Shown: positions 25,789-34,697, counted from the stretch's first letter. The stretch is 63,601 bases of DNA from an uncultured Muribaculaceae bacterium (GCA_910577315.1 CAJTME010000004.1:1-63601); one strand, 5' to 3'. Numbers and translations: made by a program. Notes: generated by a model from the letters alone, not told the origin.

Positions 25789-28693
25789 AATTCTCCCTCA
25801 TTTCCGACCAAGCGGGCACCGGGAACGAATTTGACGCGGACGAGCCCATGTTCCACAGGCATTCACCGTCACCGACAATCCACTCCGAATCAATTTCCTT
25901 GTAATACTTGGGATTCGAGAGGGTTTTGGTGTTCATGAGGTGAATGTTACCTGTCGGAGTGAACTCACATTCCGGGTCATATATCACAAGGCTCCGGCCG
26001 TCGATTTTGTAAAGGTCGCACCATGTCGAGCGGTTGGCAAGGGAAATCAGGCGGTACATGTCGACACTGCCGCCGCAATGTCCGGCGAACGGCGAGCCGA
26101 ACTTAGGTCCGTTGCCAGTGTTGATGCAGTCTCGCAGGATGCTGGCGTCCCAGAGGTTGCCCACCAGGCCGCCTACATTGCCGGCCGGCGCCGAGATGTC
26201 GGCTGCATTGACACACTGCGATATGATGACGGCATTGTTCTCAAATTCAAGACAGCTTTTCGTTATCGCGTTAAGTCCTCCGGCTATCGAAGTAACCGTG
26301 CCGGCGATTATGAAGGGAACGGCCGCACCGCCCGAGGCAACCGTAGCCCCGACTGCCGCAACAGCGCCGACAACACAGCATACACCGCCGATGACATCGT
26401 GAATTATCTCGGTTGTCTGATGTGATTTTTCAAGATTTTCGGCACGGCGCTCACGCTTGATGTTTATCTGCTCGTTGAAGCGCTCCGAGTTGCCCTCGCC
26501 TTCATAATAGGCCAGGGTAGCGTCAACATTGCCGTTATATCCGGTCGAAAATGCCGTCTTGTCGAAACCCGACGGCGAGGACGAGCCCTCTCTGCGCAGG
26601 CGGCTTATCTCGGCCTTGACCTCGTCGTTGATGTCGGAAGCCTTTGCCTGAAGTTCGGAAGAAAGCTCAACCAATTCTTCATTTTCAAGAAGCTCCAGCG
26701 CCGACAGTCCCAGGATGACGGCATCCGAGACGTGAAGGACGCCGTCGACGGCCACCTCAACCAGTTCGAGCATGTTGGCGACGGTTTCAGCAGTCGCCTC
26801 AATCACATGGCTGGTAACTGCGATTACCGGGCCGAGGAAGCCCATTATGATGTCGGCCGACCCAAGGACGCAATCGCAGATGTTCATGGCGGTCCACTTT
26901 CGCGGGTCGCCGATTTCGCCGACTATGCCGCCCACCGGCCCGTTGCCGGTTGAGGTGAGTTTGCCGTAGTTGCCGCAATAATGCACCATCGTGTTATTTC
27001 CGGCCAGGGCCACTACACCGGCCAGATGGCTGTCCGAGCCGTTGATGCGGCCATAATTGTGGTCAAGCGCGAGTGAACCCATCAGGGTTTTGCCGATGAT
27101 GCCGCTGACATATTTCGCGCCGCTAACCTCGCCGGTATTGACTGCGTTGTGGGCCACGGCGATGGACGTGCATCCGGCAATACCGGCCACATAATCATCG
27201 CCTGTAATCCTGCCGGTGTTGTAGACGGCATACGTGCCCACCTGCGATTCACCGACGATGCCGCCGATACATTCCGTGCCGCTTATGTCGCCGGTGTTTC
27301 CACAATAGCGGGCGAGTACGTTATTATATACGTATGCTTCGGTCGCCGAGCCCTTTACACGCGTGCTGCCTACGATGCCGCCGACGCCTGAATAGCCCTG
27401 CACAGCCCCCGAGTTGATACACGATGACACAGTGGCCATTCCGGCGCCCCCCGCAAGGCCGCCGGCACCGATGGCGCTGCGGTCTGACTTGCCGGGTGTA
27501 TATTGCAATCCGCCGGCAATCACACCGGCATTTCGGCTGCCGGTCATGAACAGGGTGTCGGCTGTGCCTATCATTCCGCCGGCACCCGAATAGCCGGCTT
27601 TTACCTCGGATGTATTATAACAATCGTTGAGCTGCACAGCGGAATAGAGGCCACACCCGCCGGCAAGTCCGCCGGCATTATACGTGGCTTCAACCTTATT
27701 CCCGAACGACGAGCAACTCTGCATGAACGCCTGTGAACTCATATCGACAGCTCCCAGCAACGCACCGACATTCAGACTTTCTTCCGAACCGTAAATCTCG
27801 CAGCCCGAGGCCGTGCAGTCCGTCATGGCCACCATGCCGCGGTCGGCCCCCGAGCACAACGATGCTCCGGCTATCAGCCCGACGGCAAAATTGCCTTTGA
27901 TTGAGGAATTATAAAAACGTATGTTGTCGAAACGCGCGTTGTGGACGTAGCCGAACAAACCGACGCCGGCCGTATGGCCGCGGTCGATGATGAGCGTTGA
28001 AATGGCGTTGCCCTGGTAATGCCCCCTGAATGGCAACGCGGGATTCGCCCCTATAGGATTCCAGCCATACTGGCGGTCGACCGAACGGCACGCCTTATAC
28101 ATGTCGATTGAATCGGTCTGCACGAAATAGGTGTCTGACGTAATTTTGCCGTTGTTTTCCTCACTGTTGACATAAAGGGCAAGATTCATAAGTCCGTCAT
28201 ACGAGCTTATTTTGTAGGGATTGTCAGCCGTTCCCTCGCCATACAGGCCGATGACCGAATCATATCGGTCAAGCACTTCGACATGCCCATCCGCCACTTT
28301 TATTTTTGCTCCGAGGGCAAACTCTGCCGTCGCAAATTCTTCGGCAAGGTCGGCGATTTCAGGATTCTCGGCGGTGGGATATTCAAGACACAGCATCTCG
28401 TATTCGCCGTCTTTAAGACCAGTCGCAAGGTCGATGCGCGAGAGCTCGCCATTGCGCGAATGTACACCGGGGCGCACAACCAGCGTCCCGTCGGGAGCCT
28501 TCAGCCTCAGCGTTATATTCTGATAGGGGAAATGGCGTGTCTCGGCGCCAAGCGTGAGCGTTCTGACGTCACCTGCATACGGATCGGATGATGGTTCGTC
28601 AGGTCCCGGTACGGGCACTTCGTCATCACAGCCATACATCACCGTGGACAGCGCCACCAGCAACGGAGCGGCAAAGCGTAAGTATGATTTCAT
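25784..28693 (-). CDS. GLUG-repeat surface lipoprotein 2 with helical hydrophobic insert
   Basis: A 969-aa lipoprotein starting MKSYLRF (the frame opens 27 codons earlier, but that part crosses the promoter). The lipobox is VMYGC with C22, then DDE. It shares the layout of GLUG lipoprotein 1: N-terminal beta domain, then about 12 GG(I/L)xG repeats. It differs by a helical insert of about 210 residues (about 620-830) placed between repeats. That insert has a charged coiled-coil part and then a small-residue hydrophobic segment GGVCCVVGAVAAVGATVASG followed by a second one, FIIAGTVTSIAGGL. These could form a helical hairpin. A promoter and a paired direct repeat lie upstream. Confidence 0.75.
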   Translation of the reverse strand: MKSYLRFAAPLLVALSTVMYGCDDEVPVPGPDEPSSDPYAGDVRTLTLGAETRHFPYQNITLRLKAPDGTLVVRPGVHSRNGELSRIDLATGLKDGEYEMLCLEYPTAENPEIADLAEEFATAEFALGAKIKVADGHVEVLDRYDSVIGLYGEGTADNPYKISSYDGLMNLALYVNSEENNGKITSDTYFVQTDSIDMYKACRSVDRQYGWNPIGANPALPFRGHYQGNAISTLIIDRGHTAGVGLFGYVHNARFDNIRFYNSSIKGNFAVGLIAGASLCSGADRGMVAMTDCTASGCEIYGSEESLNVGALLGAVDMSSQAFMQSCSSFGNKVEATYNAGGLAGGCGLYSAVQLNDCYNTSEVKAGYSGAGGMIGTADTLFMTGSRNAGVIAGGLQYTPGKSDRSAIGAGGLAGGAGMATVSSCINSGAVQGYSGVGGIVGSTRVKGSATEAYVYNNVLARYCGNTGDISGTECIGGIVGESQVGTYAVYNTGRITGDDYVAGIAGCTSIAVAHNAVNTGEVSGAKYVSGIIGKTLMGSLALDHNYGRINGSDSHLAGVVALAGNNTMVHYCGNYGKLTSTGNGPVGGIVGEIGDPRKWTAMNICDCVLGSADIIMGFLGPVIAVTSHVIEATAETVANMLELVEVAVDGVLHVSDAVILGLSALELLENEELVELSSELQAKASDINDEVKAEISRLRREGSSSPSGFDKTAFSTGYNGNVDATLAYYEGEGNSERFNEQINIKRERRAENLEKSHQTTEIIHDVIGGVCCVVGAVAAVGATVASGGAAVPFIIAGTVTSIAGGLNAITKSCLEFENNAVIISQCVNAADISAPAGNVGGLVGNLWDASILRDCINTGNGPKFGSPFAGHCGGSVDMYRLISLANRSTWCDLYKIDGRSLVIYDPECEFTPTGNIHLMNTKTLSNPKYYKEIDSEWIVGDGECLWNMGSSASNSFPVPAWSEMRENY

Positions 28694-28726
28694 GATTGGT
28701 CGGTTATGTGGAATATATTTATGATG

Positions 28727-28734
28727 CAAATATA
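28727..28734 (-). promoter_or_regulatory. Promoter -7 box for GLUG lipoprotein operon
   Basis: Minus strand TATATTTG, 33 bp before the ATG at 28693. No TTG is seen at the usual -33 distance, which fits a promoter that needs an activator. Confidence 0.6.
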
Positions 28735-28767
28735 GCCAAAGCCACCCAACCATCACGCGCCGGCAAT

Positions 28768-28800
28768 GCGACAATTTCGTACTACCGACGCGACAATTTC
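28768..28800. promoter_or_regulatory. Paired direct repeat, candidate operator
   Basis: GCGACAATTTC occurs twice, at 28768-28778 and 28790-28800, with starts 22 bp apart (two helical turns). The pair lies just upstream of the expected -33 region of the GLUG operon promoter. This spacing is typical for AraC-family activators, and the neighbouring gene encodes one. The link is inference. Confidence 0.6.
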
Positions 28801-28815
28801 ACAAGTCACTTAGAA

Positions 28816-30360
28816 TCAATTGTTTTCCGCCGGCCTGCTTTCGTGGGCGATGGCACGGTAGCGCGACGGCGGCATGGAATAACGCTCGCTGAACGAGCGC
28901 TGGAATGTGCGCAATGTCCCGAATCCGAGGCGCGATGCAATCTCCGTCAGGGTCTCCTGGGAATCGGATTCAAGCACCCGGCGCGCCTCATCAAGACGCG
29001 CGGCATTTATATATGCCAGCACCGTCATGTCGCGTTCGGTCCTTATCAGCCGGGCCACCCCTTCGGGTGTCGTACCGAGCCATGCGGCCAGTTCCCGGCG
29101 GCTCAGGGCAGCGTCGGTGAACGGCTGTTCGTCGCGCATGTACTGGTCGAGCCTCTCGATTTCGGAGGGCATGGCGGGAGGTGTGTCGGCAGCCGGCACA
29201 ACCGGCGCCACTGTCTGCCTGTCGAGCTCACGCAGGCGTTCCACGAGCAGGCGGTTCTGCCGCCGCTGGACCCGTTGGGCACGCATGCTTACAATCAGCA
29301 GCACCAACAGCAGCAACGCAACGCCTCCCACCCCCAGCAACCGGAATGTCGACACAAGATGATGCTGGCGCTCCACTTCCGACCGGTAAAGGGTCGAAAG
29401 GTCGTCGAGACGACGGTCAATCTGGTCGGAAGTGATTGAATCGCGCATGGCGACATAGCTGTCATAATCGGCAAGGCTTTCCTCATGGCGTCCCGCAAGG
29501 TTCAGGATTCGAGCCCGGGACAGCAGGTCGTTGAGGTAGAACCAGGGGAAATCGGTGTGGGCCTTGAGCAGTGTGTCGACATCGGCAAGGGCCTTGTCAT
29601 ATTGTCCCAAAGCGGTATTGTAGCGGCTTCGCACCTCATACAGGTGTTCGTATGCTCTCGACGGCACATCAGGGCGGACAAATGAAGCCGCTGAGTCGAG
29701 CAGCGCGACGGTGGCCGCATAATCGTCACGGTAAAGTTCCACCGAAGCCTCGAGTGCGAGGGCAGTTGCAAGAAAATGGCCCGACGGATCCTGACTCACG
29801 CGGTCGCGCCACATATCCACCGCATCAACATAATTGCGGGCAGCGTCAGTTGCGGCGGCACGGTCGCCGAGGCGCGAGGCCACAATCCACCGCCATTCCT
29901 GTATGCTGGTCATGGTGGCGAAGGCATTGCTCGACTCCTTGATATGAGGAATGAACAGCACCGCACTGTCGAGTTCGGCCAGCGCCCTGTCGCTCTGCAT
30001 GAGTTTGTAGAGCATCTGACCGCGCACCCGGTGCGACATCGCGCGCCCGGCGGTATGGCCGGCCTCGATGGCCGTCTTTTCCATATTGGCGGCCTCGGCG
30101 TCGGCCTCGGCAAAACGTCCGTCGGAAAACAGCTGGTCAATCAGCACGTTTACCGCCGCGAAATAATAATCGTCGTGCCCTTCGGCTGAAAGGCTGTCGA
30201 CAATAGCGCGCAGATGCGGAACGATATGGGGGCCTGGGGTGTGGTTGCGCAGATGCTGGGCGCGTAACACAAGCTCGCGCCCACGCCCCTGCGGCGGAAG
30301 ACAGAACGCGCAATGCACGATGCACAACAGACAGGCAGCCACAATCGCCAGCCGCTTCAT
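28816..30360 (-). CDS. Membrane-bound AraC-type regulator with periplasmic TPR-like domain
   Basis: A 514-aa regulator. It has a signal peptide/anchor (1-20), a helical TPR-like region (about 25-335), one transmembrane helix (about 339-359), a short coiled coil (360-382) and a C-terminal AraC HTH domain (about 415-505) with the second helix pair in EIASRLGFGTLRTFQRSFSE. This layout means an envelope signal is sensed by the TPR part and passed to a cytoplasmic DNA-binding domain. It was called from M14 of the longer frame because this gives the signal peptide directly. It lies upstream of the GLUG lipoprotein genes on the same strand, the likely targets. Confidence 0.85.
   Translation of the reverse strand: MKRLAIVAACLLCIVHCAFCLPPQGRGRELVLRAQHLRNHTPGPHIVPHLRAIVDSLSAEGHDDYYFAAVNVLIDQLFSDGRFAEADAEAANMEKTAIEAGHTAGRAMSHRVRGQMLYKLMQSDRALAELDSAVLFIPHIKESSNAFATMTSIQEWRWIVASRLGDRAAATDAARNYVDAVDMWRDRVSQDPSGHFLATALALEASVELYRDDYAATVALLDSAASFVRPDVPSRAYEHLYEVRSRYNTALGQYDKALADVDTLLKAHTDFPWFYLNDLLSRARILNLAGRHEESLADYDSYVAMRDSITSDQIDRRLDDLSTLYRSEVERQHHLVSTFRLLGVGGVALLLLVLLIVSMRAQRVQRRQNRLLVERLRELDRQTVAPVVPAADTPPAMPSEIERLDQYMRDEQPFTDAALSRRELAAWLGTTPEGVARLIRTERDMTVLAYINAARLDEARRVLESDSQETLTEIASRLGFGTLRTFQRSFSERYSMPPSRYRAIAHESRPAENN
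30312..30328. repeat. REP-like unit inside a signal-peptide coding region
   Basis: AATGCACGATGCACAAC matches one arm of the palindrome at 16278-16309. Read on the minus strand it encodes the CIVHCA part of the regulator's signal peptide. Confidence 0.6.
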
Positions 30361-30396
30361 CCGATAATTCAGTTCATTGTATTCCGAACGACAGTC

Positions 30397-30424
30397 CATT
30401 GTGCATCATGAATTGCGCATCATC
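30397..30424. repeat. REP-like unit between regulator and metallophosphatase genes
   Basis: CATTGTGCATCATGAATTGC and its continuation are the inverse of the unit at 16265-16290. It forms an inverted pair with the copy at 30312-30328, 70 bp away, around the regulator start. Confidence 0.6.
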
Positions 30425-32255
30425 CATTCTTGCGGATTCTGAATATGGTTCCCTCTACGAGCGACACAAAAATGTCACCGCTCGTAGGGTCAAGGTCGAT
30501 TCCGTTCACCTCGCTCACGCCGAGGGGCAGTTGCCACAGCACCTTGCGGGCCACAGGATCGACAGCGGTGACGAGTCCGCGGCGCGACCCGGCATACACC
30601 ACTCCGTCTTTTTCCAGCACTATGCACGGTGCATGCTCGTAACCCAGGCCCATGTCAACGGTCCAGAGTTCCTTGAACGACGGCGACGTTGCATCGACAG
30701 CCACCAGCTCGCCGTCCATGGTCTTGGAATATACTCGGGTGCCGTCCTCGCTGTGGCCGAGGGCCTCGCGGTAGCGGTGGGAATTGTCGCGCCACAGTGT
30801 TTTCCCGGTGGCGCGGTCGATGGCCGTCATATAACGGTCGGGGGCCACTATAATCACCTTGTCGCCCGCAATTACCGGCACGACATTGCCGGGACCGAGA
30901 AGGTTAACGTCCTTGCCGTTGTTCCACACCCAGCGCAGCTTGCCGGTGCGGAGGTCGAGACAGCGCAGGTTGGTGTCCCAGGCGCCGAAAATCAGGTCGT
31001 CGCCATCCACCGCCGGGGCTGCCTGGCAATAGTTAAACAATGAATCGTACGTCCACTTCACGGCTCCGCTCTTTGGGTCGCGCAACTCAATGCGCTTGTA
31101 ACCGCCCTGAACCCAGCCGCGGTCGGTCATAAGGCCGTCGGCCACGTAAGGGCCCTCTTTCGAGGGGAGCTGCTTCACCTTCTTGCCGTTGGCGTCAGTG
31201 ATGAAGATGCCCGTCGCGGCCGGGAAGGCCACCTTTCCGTTTTTCAACGTCATTGGACGCGAGAACACCGACGCGCCGGTCGGCACGGACCACTCCTGTC
31301 GGCGTGAACCCTTTCCGACGGCCTTGACGTCGCCGAGCGAATTGCCGAAGTAAACGTTGTCGGCATCGAAGGCAAGGCGGGTGAACACAGATGCGGTATC
31401 GGCCCATACCTCCTCGACGGTGAAGCCCTCGGGCGACGTCCATGTCGCGGGAGTAAATTCCACGGGTGTATGGCTCGTCGTGGCCGCGAACGCGAACTTG
31501 GGCTGCGGCGCCTTGCCGAGTTCCTTATTATATACGTGAACCCAGGCGGGGGTGATGTCAAGGATAGTGTATCCGTAGTCGCCGTCGCGCATGTCGAGCG
31601 CCCTCACCATAACACCGGGAATGGCTCCCTTGACATCGCCGGCTTCGTAGTCAATCCAGCGGTGGTAGTGGCCGTTGACATGCCCGATTACAGGATAGTC
31701 CTGCAACACGGCCGCATACTGGGGCATGTTGTCCAAATCGGCGTTCAGAGGATAATGGTTGACTGACAGCACGCGTTTTCCGGGCGCCATGCGCTCGTCG
31801 AGGGTGGCGCGTAGCCACGACAGGTCTTCGGTCTTGATGTGGCCGTCGCCCATCTTCATGTAAGGGCCGCATCCTATTGCCACGATTATCAGGGAATCTA
31901 CTTCTGTAACAAAGCGGTCGTTGCCCCACAGGTCGAAGAAAGTTTTCGTTGCCGACTGGCTCCACGTGGTTTCGTGATTGCCGGGAATGACGTAAAGAGG
32001 ATGGGCTATTGAATCAAGAATTGACTTGACATTGGTCAGCTCGGCGTCCGAGCCCTCGTTGGTGAGGTCCCCGGCCATTATGACCAGGTCGTAGGGAGCC
32101 GCGTTTATCTCGCGCACTGCCTCACGCAGTTTGGGTTCGGAAGCATTTCCCGGCGAGATGTGTATGTCGGAAAGCACGGCTATGTGCTGGGCGCCGGCTG
32201 CAAAAGAAGCTCCCGCGGCTGCCGCCGACATAATAAGTCTGCAAATCAGTTTCAT
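30420..32255 (-). CDS. Exported metallophosphatase fused to PQQ-like beta-propeller
   Basis: A 611-aa protein with a signal peptide (about 1-22). The N-terminal calcineurin-like phosphoesterase (about 23-260) has the motifs LSDIH, AGDLTNEG, PGNHE, VNHYP and HVNGHYHRW, a full dinuclear metal site. The C-terminal half (about 270-611) has repeated blades such as LRCLDLRTGKLRW and TAIDRATGKTLWRD, typical of PQQ-like propellers. It probably acts in the periplasm on a phosphoester, with the propeller for ligand or partner binding. Substrate unknown. It has its own promoter and lies upstream of the AraC-type regulator. Confidence 0.85.
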   Translation of the reverse strand: MKLICRLIMSAAAAGASFAAGAQHIAVLSDIHISPGNASEPKLREAVREINAAPYDLVIMAGDLTNEGSDAELTNVKSILDSIAHPLYVIPGNHETTWSQSATKTFFDLWGNDRFVTEVDSLIIVAIGCGPYMKMGDGHIKTEDLSWLRATLDERMAPGKRVLSVNHYPLNADLDNMPQYAAVLQDYPVIGHVNGHYHRWIDYEAGDVKGAIPGVMVRALDMRDGDYGYTILDITPAWVHVYNKELGKAPQPKFAFAATTSHTPVEFTPATWTSPEGFTVEEVWADTASVFTRLAFDADNVYFGNSLGDVKAVGKGSRRQEWSVPTGASVFSRPMTLKNGKVAFPAATGIFITDANGKKVKQLPSKEGPYVADGLMTDRGWVQGGYKRIELRDPKSGAVKWTYDSLFNYCQAAPAVDGDDLIFGAWDTNLRCLDLRTGKLRWVWNNGKDVNLLGPGNVVPVIAGDKVIIVAPDRYMTAIDRATGKTLWRDNSHRYREALGHSEDGTRVYSKTMDGELVAVDATSPSFKELWTVDMGLGYEHAPCIVLEKDGVVYAGSRRGLVTAVDPVARKVLWQLPLGVSEVNGIDLDPTSGDIFVSLVEGTIFRIRKNG

Positions 32256-32302
32256 AAGGTCAGCAAGGTGTAGATAATTGTTTGGGGTATGAAAATCTTC
32301 GA

Positions 32303-32332
32303 CAAAGGTACAAATTTTTTGGTTCCCGCCAA
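32303..32332 (-). promoter_or_regulatory. Promoter (-33/-7) for metallophosphatase gene
   Basis: Minus strand TACCTTTG (32310-32303) with TTG (32332-32330) 19 bp upstream. The leader is about 42 nt. Confidence 0.72.
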
Positions 32333-32392
32333 ACCTTTATCAGCAATGGCTTGTTTTTAAGTTAAAATACAAAATACTTAATACTCCTAAAT

Positions 32393-33451
32393 ATGAAAAA
32401 AATCGCATTATTCTTAGCTGTTGCACTATGTTCGGTGGCAGCCTCGGCCCAGAGCATTGCAAAGAACGAGCTTAAACAACTGCAGGCTTTCCTCGCCCAG
32501 CCGGCTCAGGAAGCAGCAACAAATGCAGAAGCTCTTAAAGTGACTGATACAAAGAACCTCGCCGCCATCGAAGGGGTGACCGTCGAGAACGGCCATGTGA
32601 CCGCCATCGACTTCAAGGGCAAGAAACTTGCCGGCACCCTCGACCTTTCCGGCTTCCCCGCCCTCACCAAGGTTGATGTGTCGCGCAACCGCCTCACATC
32701 CCTCAGCCTCGCCAATGACCCGGCTCTTACCTCGGTGAACGCCTCGCGCAACCGAATCTCGGAATTCGACATGTCGGGATGTCCACAGGTAACCGACCTC
32801 ACCATCAACAACAACCGCATTGACCAGCTCGAACTTCCCGAAGCCTCGCTGCTGAAAAACCTCAACCTGGCCTCGAACTATCTCGCCGAACTCAACGTGA
32901 GCGGCCTTCCCACCCTTGAGACCCTCAACTGCCAGTCAAACCACCTTGAATATCTCTCGGTCGAAAACTGCACGAACCTCAAGAACCTCTACTGCGGATA
33001 CAACAAGCTCACCAACCTCACTCTCGCAGGTCTTACAAATCTCAAGAACCTCAACTGCGATGACAACCAGCTGGCCAACATGCTCGTGTCCAACCTTCCT
33101 TCGCTGAGCTTCTTCGTCTGCTCGGACAACAACATGAAGACCCTCGGGCTGCGTGACTGCGGTGCCCTTCTCGACGTGGTATGCTCCTACAACAACCTCA
33201 CCGACTTCTCATTGCAGAACTGCCAGCAGGTTCAGTTTGTCGACTGCTCCTACAACGACCTCACCACTCTTGACCTGAGCAACCAGACATTCCTCCAGCG
33301 CCTCATCTGCAGCAACAACGAGCTCACCGAACTCAACGTATCCTTCGACCAGGCTCTCACCTACATCAACTGCCGCTACAACCAGATTACCAATCTGATT
33401 ACCCAGGCTTGCCCCAACCTCCAGATGGTGGCCTGCCAATGGAACTACTGA
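32393..33451 (+). CDS. Secreted leucine-rich repeat protein
   Basis: A 352-aa protein with a signal peptide (about 1-19, ending ASAQ). After an N-terminal cap region (20-75) come about 13 leucine-rich repeats of about 21 residues, with the ladder L(x)xLxxxxNxLxxLxxxx and a recurring cysteine in the LxxLxC position (LNCQSN, LYCGYN, LNCDDN, VVCSYN). There is no lipobox or sorting domain. Such proteins usually bind proteins or glycans at the cell surface, but the ligand is not predictable. It is divergent from the metallophosphatase gene. Confidence 0.85.
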   Translation: MKKIALFLAVALCSVAASAQSIAKNELKQLQAFLAQPAQEAATNAEALKVTDTKNLAAIEGVTVENGHVTAIDFKGKKLAGTLDLSGFPALTKVDVSRNRLTSLSLANDPALTSVNASRNRISEFDMSGCPQVTDLTINNNRIDQLELPEASLLKNLNLASNYLAELNVSGLPTLETLNCQSNHLEYLSVENCTNLKNLYCGYNKLTNLTLAGLTNLKNLNCDDNQLANMLVSNLPSLSFFVCSDNNMKTLGLRDCGALLDVVCSYNNLTDFSLQNCQQVQFVDCSYNDLTTLDLSNQTFLQRLICSNNELTELNVSFDQALTYINCRYNQITNLITQACPNLQMVACQWNY

Positions 33452-33488
33452 TACCCACATGCATCTCTAACACCCTCTTTCACTTCTC

Positions 33489-33514
33489 AATGCCCGGCCC
33501 GCAAGCCGGGCATT
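33489..33514 (+). terminator. Terminator of LRR protein gene
   Basis: A 10-bp GC-rich stem (33489-33498 with 33505-33514) and 6-nt loop. There is no T-tract. The right arm overlaps the -33 element of the next promoter. Confidence 0.65.
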
Positions 33515-33543
33515 GCGTGTTAAGGGGGGATTTCGTAACTTTG
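33513..33543 (+). promoter_or_regulatory. Promoter (-33/-7) for DMT transporter gene
   Basis: TTG (33513-33515) and TAACTTTG (33536-33543), 20 bp apart. The start at 33571 is 27 nt after the box, which rejects the longer upstream frame. Confidence 0.75.
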
Positions 33544-33570
33544 CGCCACAAAACCAAGATTGCAACGAAA

Positions 33571-34443
33571 ATGTGGATACTGTTTGCGGTTTGCTCGGCC
33601 CTCGGACTGGGCTTTTATGATGTAATGAAAAAACTGTCGCTGCGCGGCAACAATGTGCCGGCAGTCCTGCTTCTCAACACTCTTTTCGGCACCCTGCTCA
33701 TGTCACCGGTGCTGGTGACAACCGTTTCCGGGGGCCAGTTCGGCCCCGGCGATGCTCTTGCCGACCATTTCTTTATCGGACTCAAGGCCGTGATAGTGCT
33801 GTCTTCATGGATTCTCGGTTACTTTGCCATAAAACACCTGCCGCTCACCATCCAGGGACCCATCAACGCCTCCCGGCCCGTAATCGTGCTGGTGGGCGCC
33901 CTGCTCGTATTCGGCGAGCGCCTCAACCTCGTTCAATGGTGCGGCATCCTTCTGGGCTTCGCCTCGCTCTATTTCATCAGCCGCATCGGAGCAAAAGAAG
34001 GCTTCTCGTTCAAAAACAGCAAATGGCTGTGGATGTCGATTTGCGCCACCGCTCTCGGCGCCGTCAGCGCCCTCTACGACAAATACCTGCTCCAGTTCTA
34101 TGAACCGCTGCAGGTCCAGGCGTGGTATTCGCTATACCAGCTCATCCTGATGGGCATCATAGTGCTGTGCCTTTTCCGCAGCGGACACGCCGGCGGAGCG
34201 TTCACCTGGCGCTGGGCCATCGTCGGCATATCGCTGTTTCTCACTGCCGCCGACCTCGCCTATTTCTACGCCCTGTCACTGCCCGGCTCCATGATTTCGA
34301 TAATATCCATGATTCGTCGCGGCAGCGTCCTCGTATCATTCTTCTACGGCGTCATCATCCTGCGCGAACGCCACGTCAAGGCCAAACTCATCGACCTCTC
34401 CATCCTCCTGCTCAGCCTCACCCTCCTCGTCCTGGGCTCGTGA
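33571..34443 (+). CDS. DMT superfamily transporter (EamA family)
   Basis: A 290-aa inner-membrane protein with about ten transmembrane helices in two EamA repeats. The second half mirrors the first, and the ends of both halves carry the GxxLLVxGE and SxLVSFFYGVIILRE patterns. It may export a small metabolite or take part in nucleotide-sugar or amino-acid efflux, and the substrate cannot be inferred. The start MWILFAVCS was chosen because the longer frame begins upstream of the promoter. It is followed by convergent tRNA genes. Confidence 0.83.
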   Translation: MWILFAVCSALGLGFYDVMKKLSLRGNNVPAVLLLNTLFGTLLMSPVLVTTVSGGQFGPGDALADHFFIGLKAVIVLSSWILGYFAIKHLPLTIQGPINASRPVIVLVGALLVFGERLNLVQWCGILLGFASLYFISRIGAKEGFSFKNSKWLWMSICATALGAVSALYDKYLLQFYEPLQVQAWYSLYQLILMGIIVLCLFRSGHAGGAFTWRWAIVGISLFLTAADLAYFYALSLPGSMISIISMIRRGSVLVSFFYGVIILRERHVKAKLIDLSILLLSLTLLVLGS

Positions 34444-34478
34444 TCTCATATCCTGGCGTTGTGTAAATATAAAAAGAA

Positions 34479-34502
34479 AAGGGCCTGAAAATTCAGGCCC
34501 TT
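34479..34502. terminator. Bidirectional terminator between transporter and tRNA-Arg genes
   Basis: An 11-bp stem (34479-34489 with 34492-34502). On the minus strand it is followed by TTTTCTTTTT, a good T-tract for the tRNA unit. Confidence 0.82.
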
Positions 34503-34503
34503 G

Positions 34504-34577
34504 TGATTCGCACAGGATTCAAACCTGTAACCTTCTGATCCGTAGTCAGATGCTCTATTCAGTTGAGCTAGCGAACC
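34504..34577 (-). tRNA. tRNA-Arg (ACG), distal copy
   Basis: A 74-nt cloverleaf on the minus strand, from GGTTCGC to GCGAATC plus discriminator A. The anticodon loop CTACGGA sits between TCTGA and TCAGA, so the anticodon is ACG (read as ICG). It is identical to the copy at 34603-34676. Confidence 0.92.
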
Positions 34578-34602
34578 AAGTGTGATAATGATGTTGTTTG
34601 TG

Positions 34603-34676
34603 TGATTCGCACAGGATTCAAACCTGTAACCTTCTGATCCGTAGTCAGATGCTCTATTCAGTTGAGCTAGCGAACC
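34603..34676 (-). tRNA. tRNA-Arg (ACG), promoter-proximal copy
   Basis: Same 74-nt sequence as the neighbouring copy, 25 nt away. Both are transcribed from the promoter at 34698-34727. Confidence 0.92.
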
Positions 34677-34697
34677 GTTTGCTTGGTTTTGCGAGTG

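Noticed and set aside
22736..28693. Repeats in the GLUG genes as a CRISPR array
   Set aside because: The repetition is at protein level with variable codons and spacing inside long open frames. There is no constant DNA repeat or spacer pattern.
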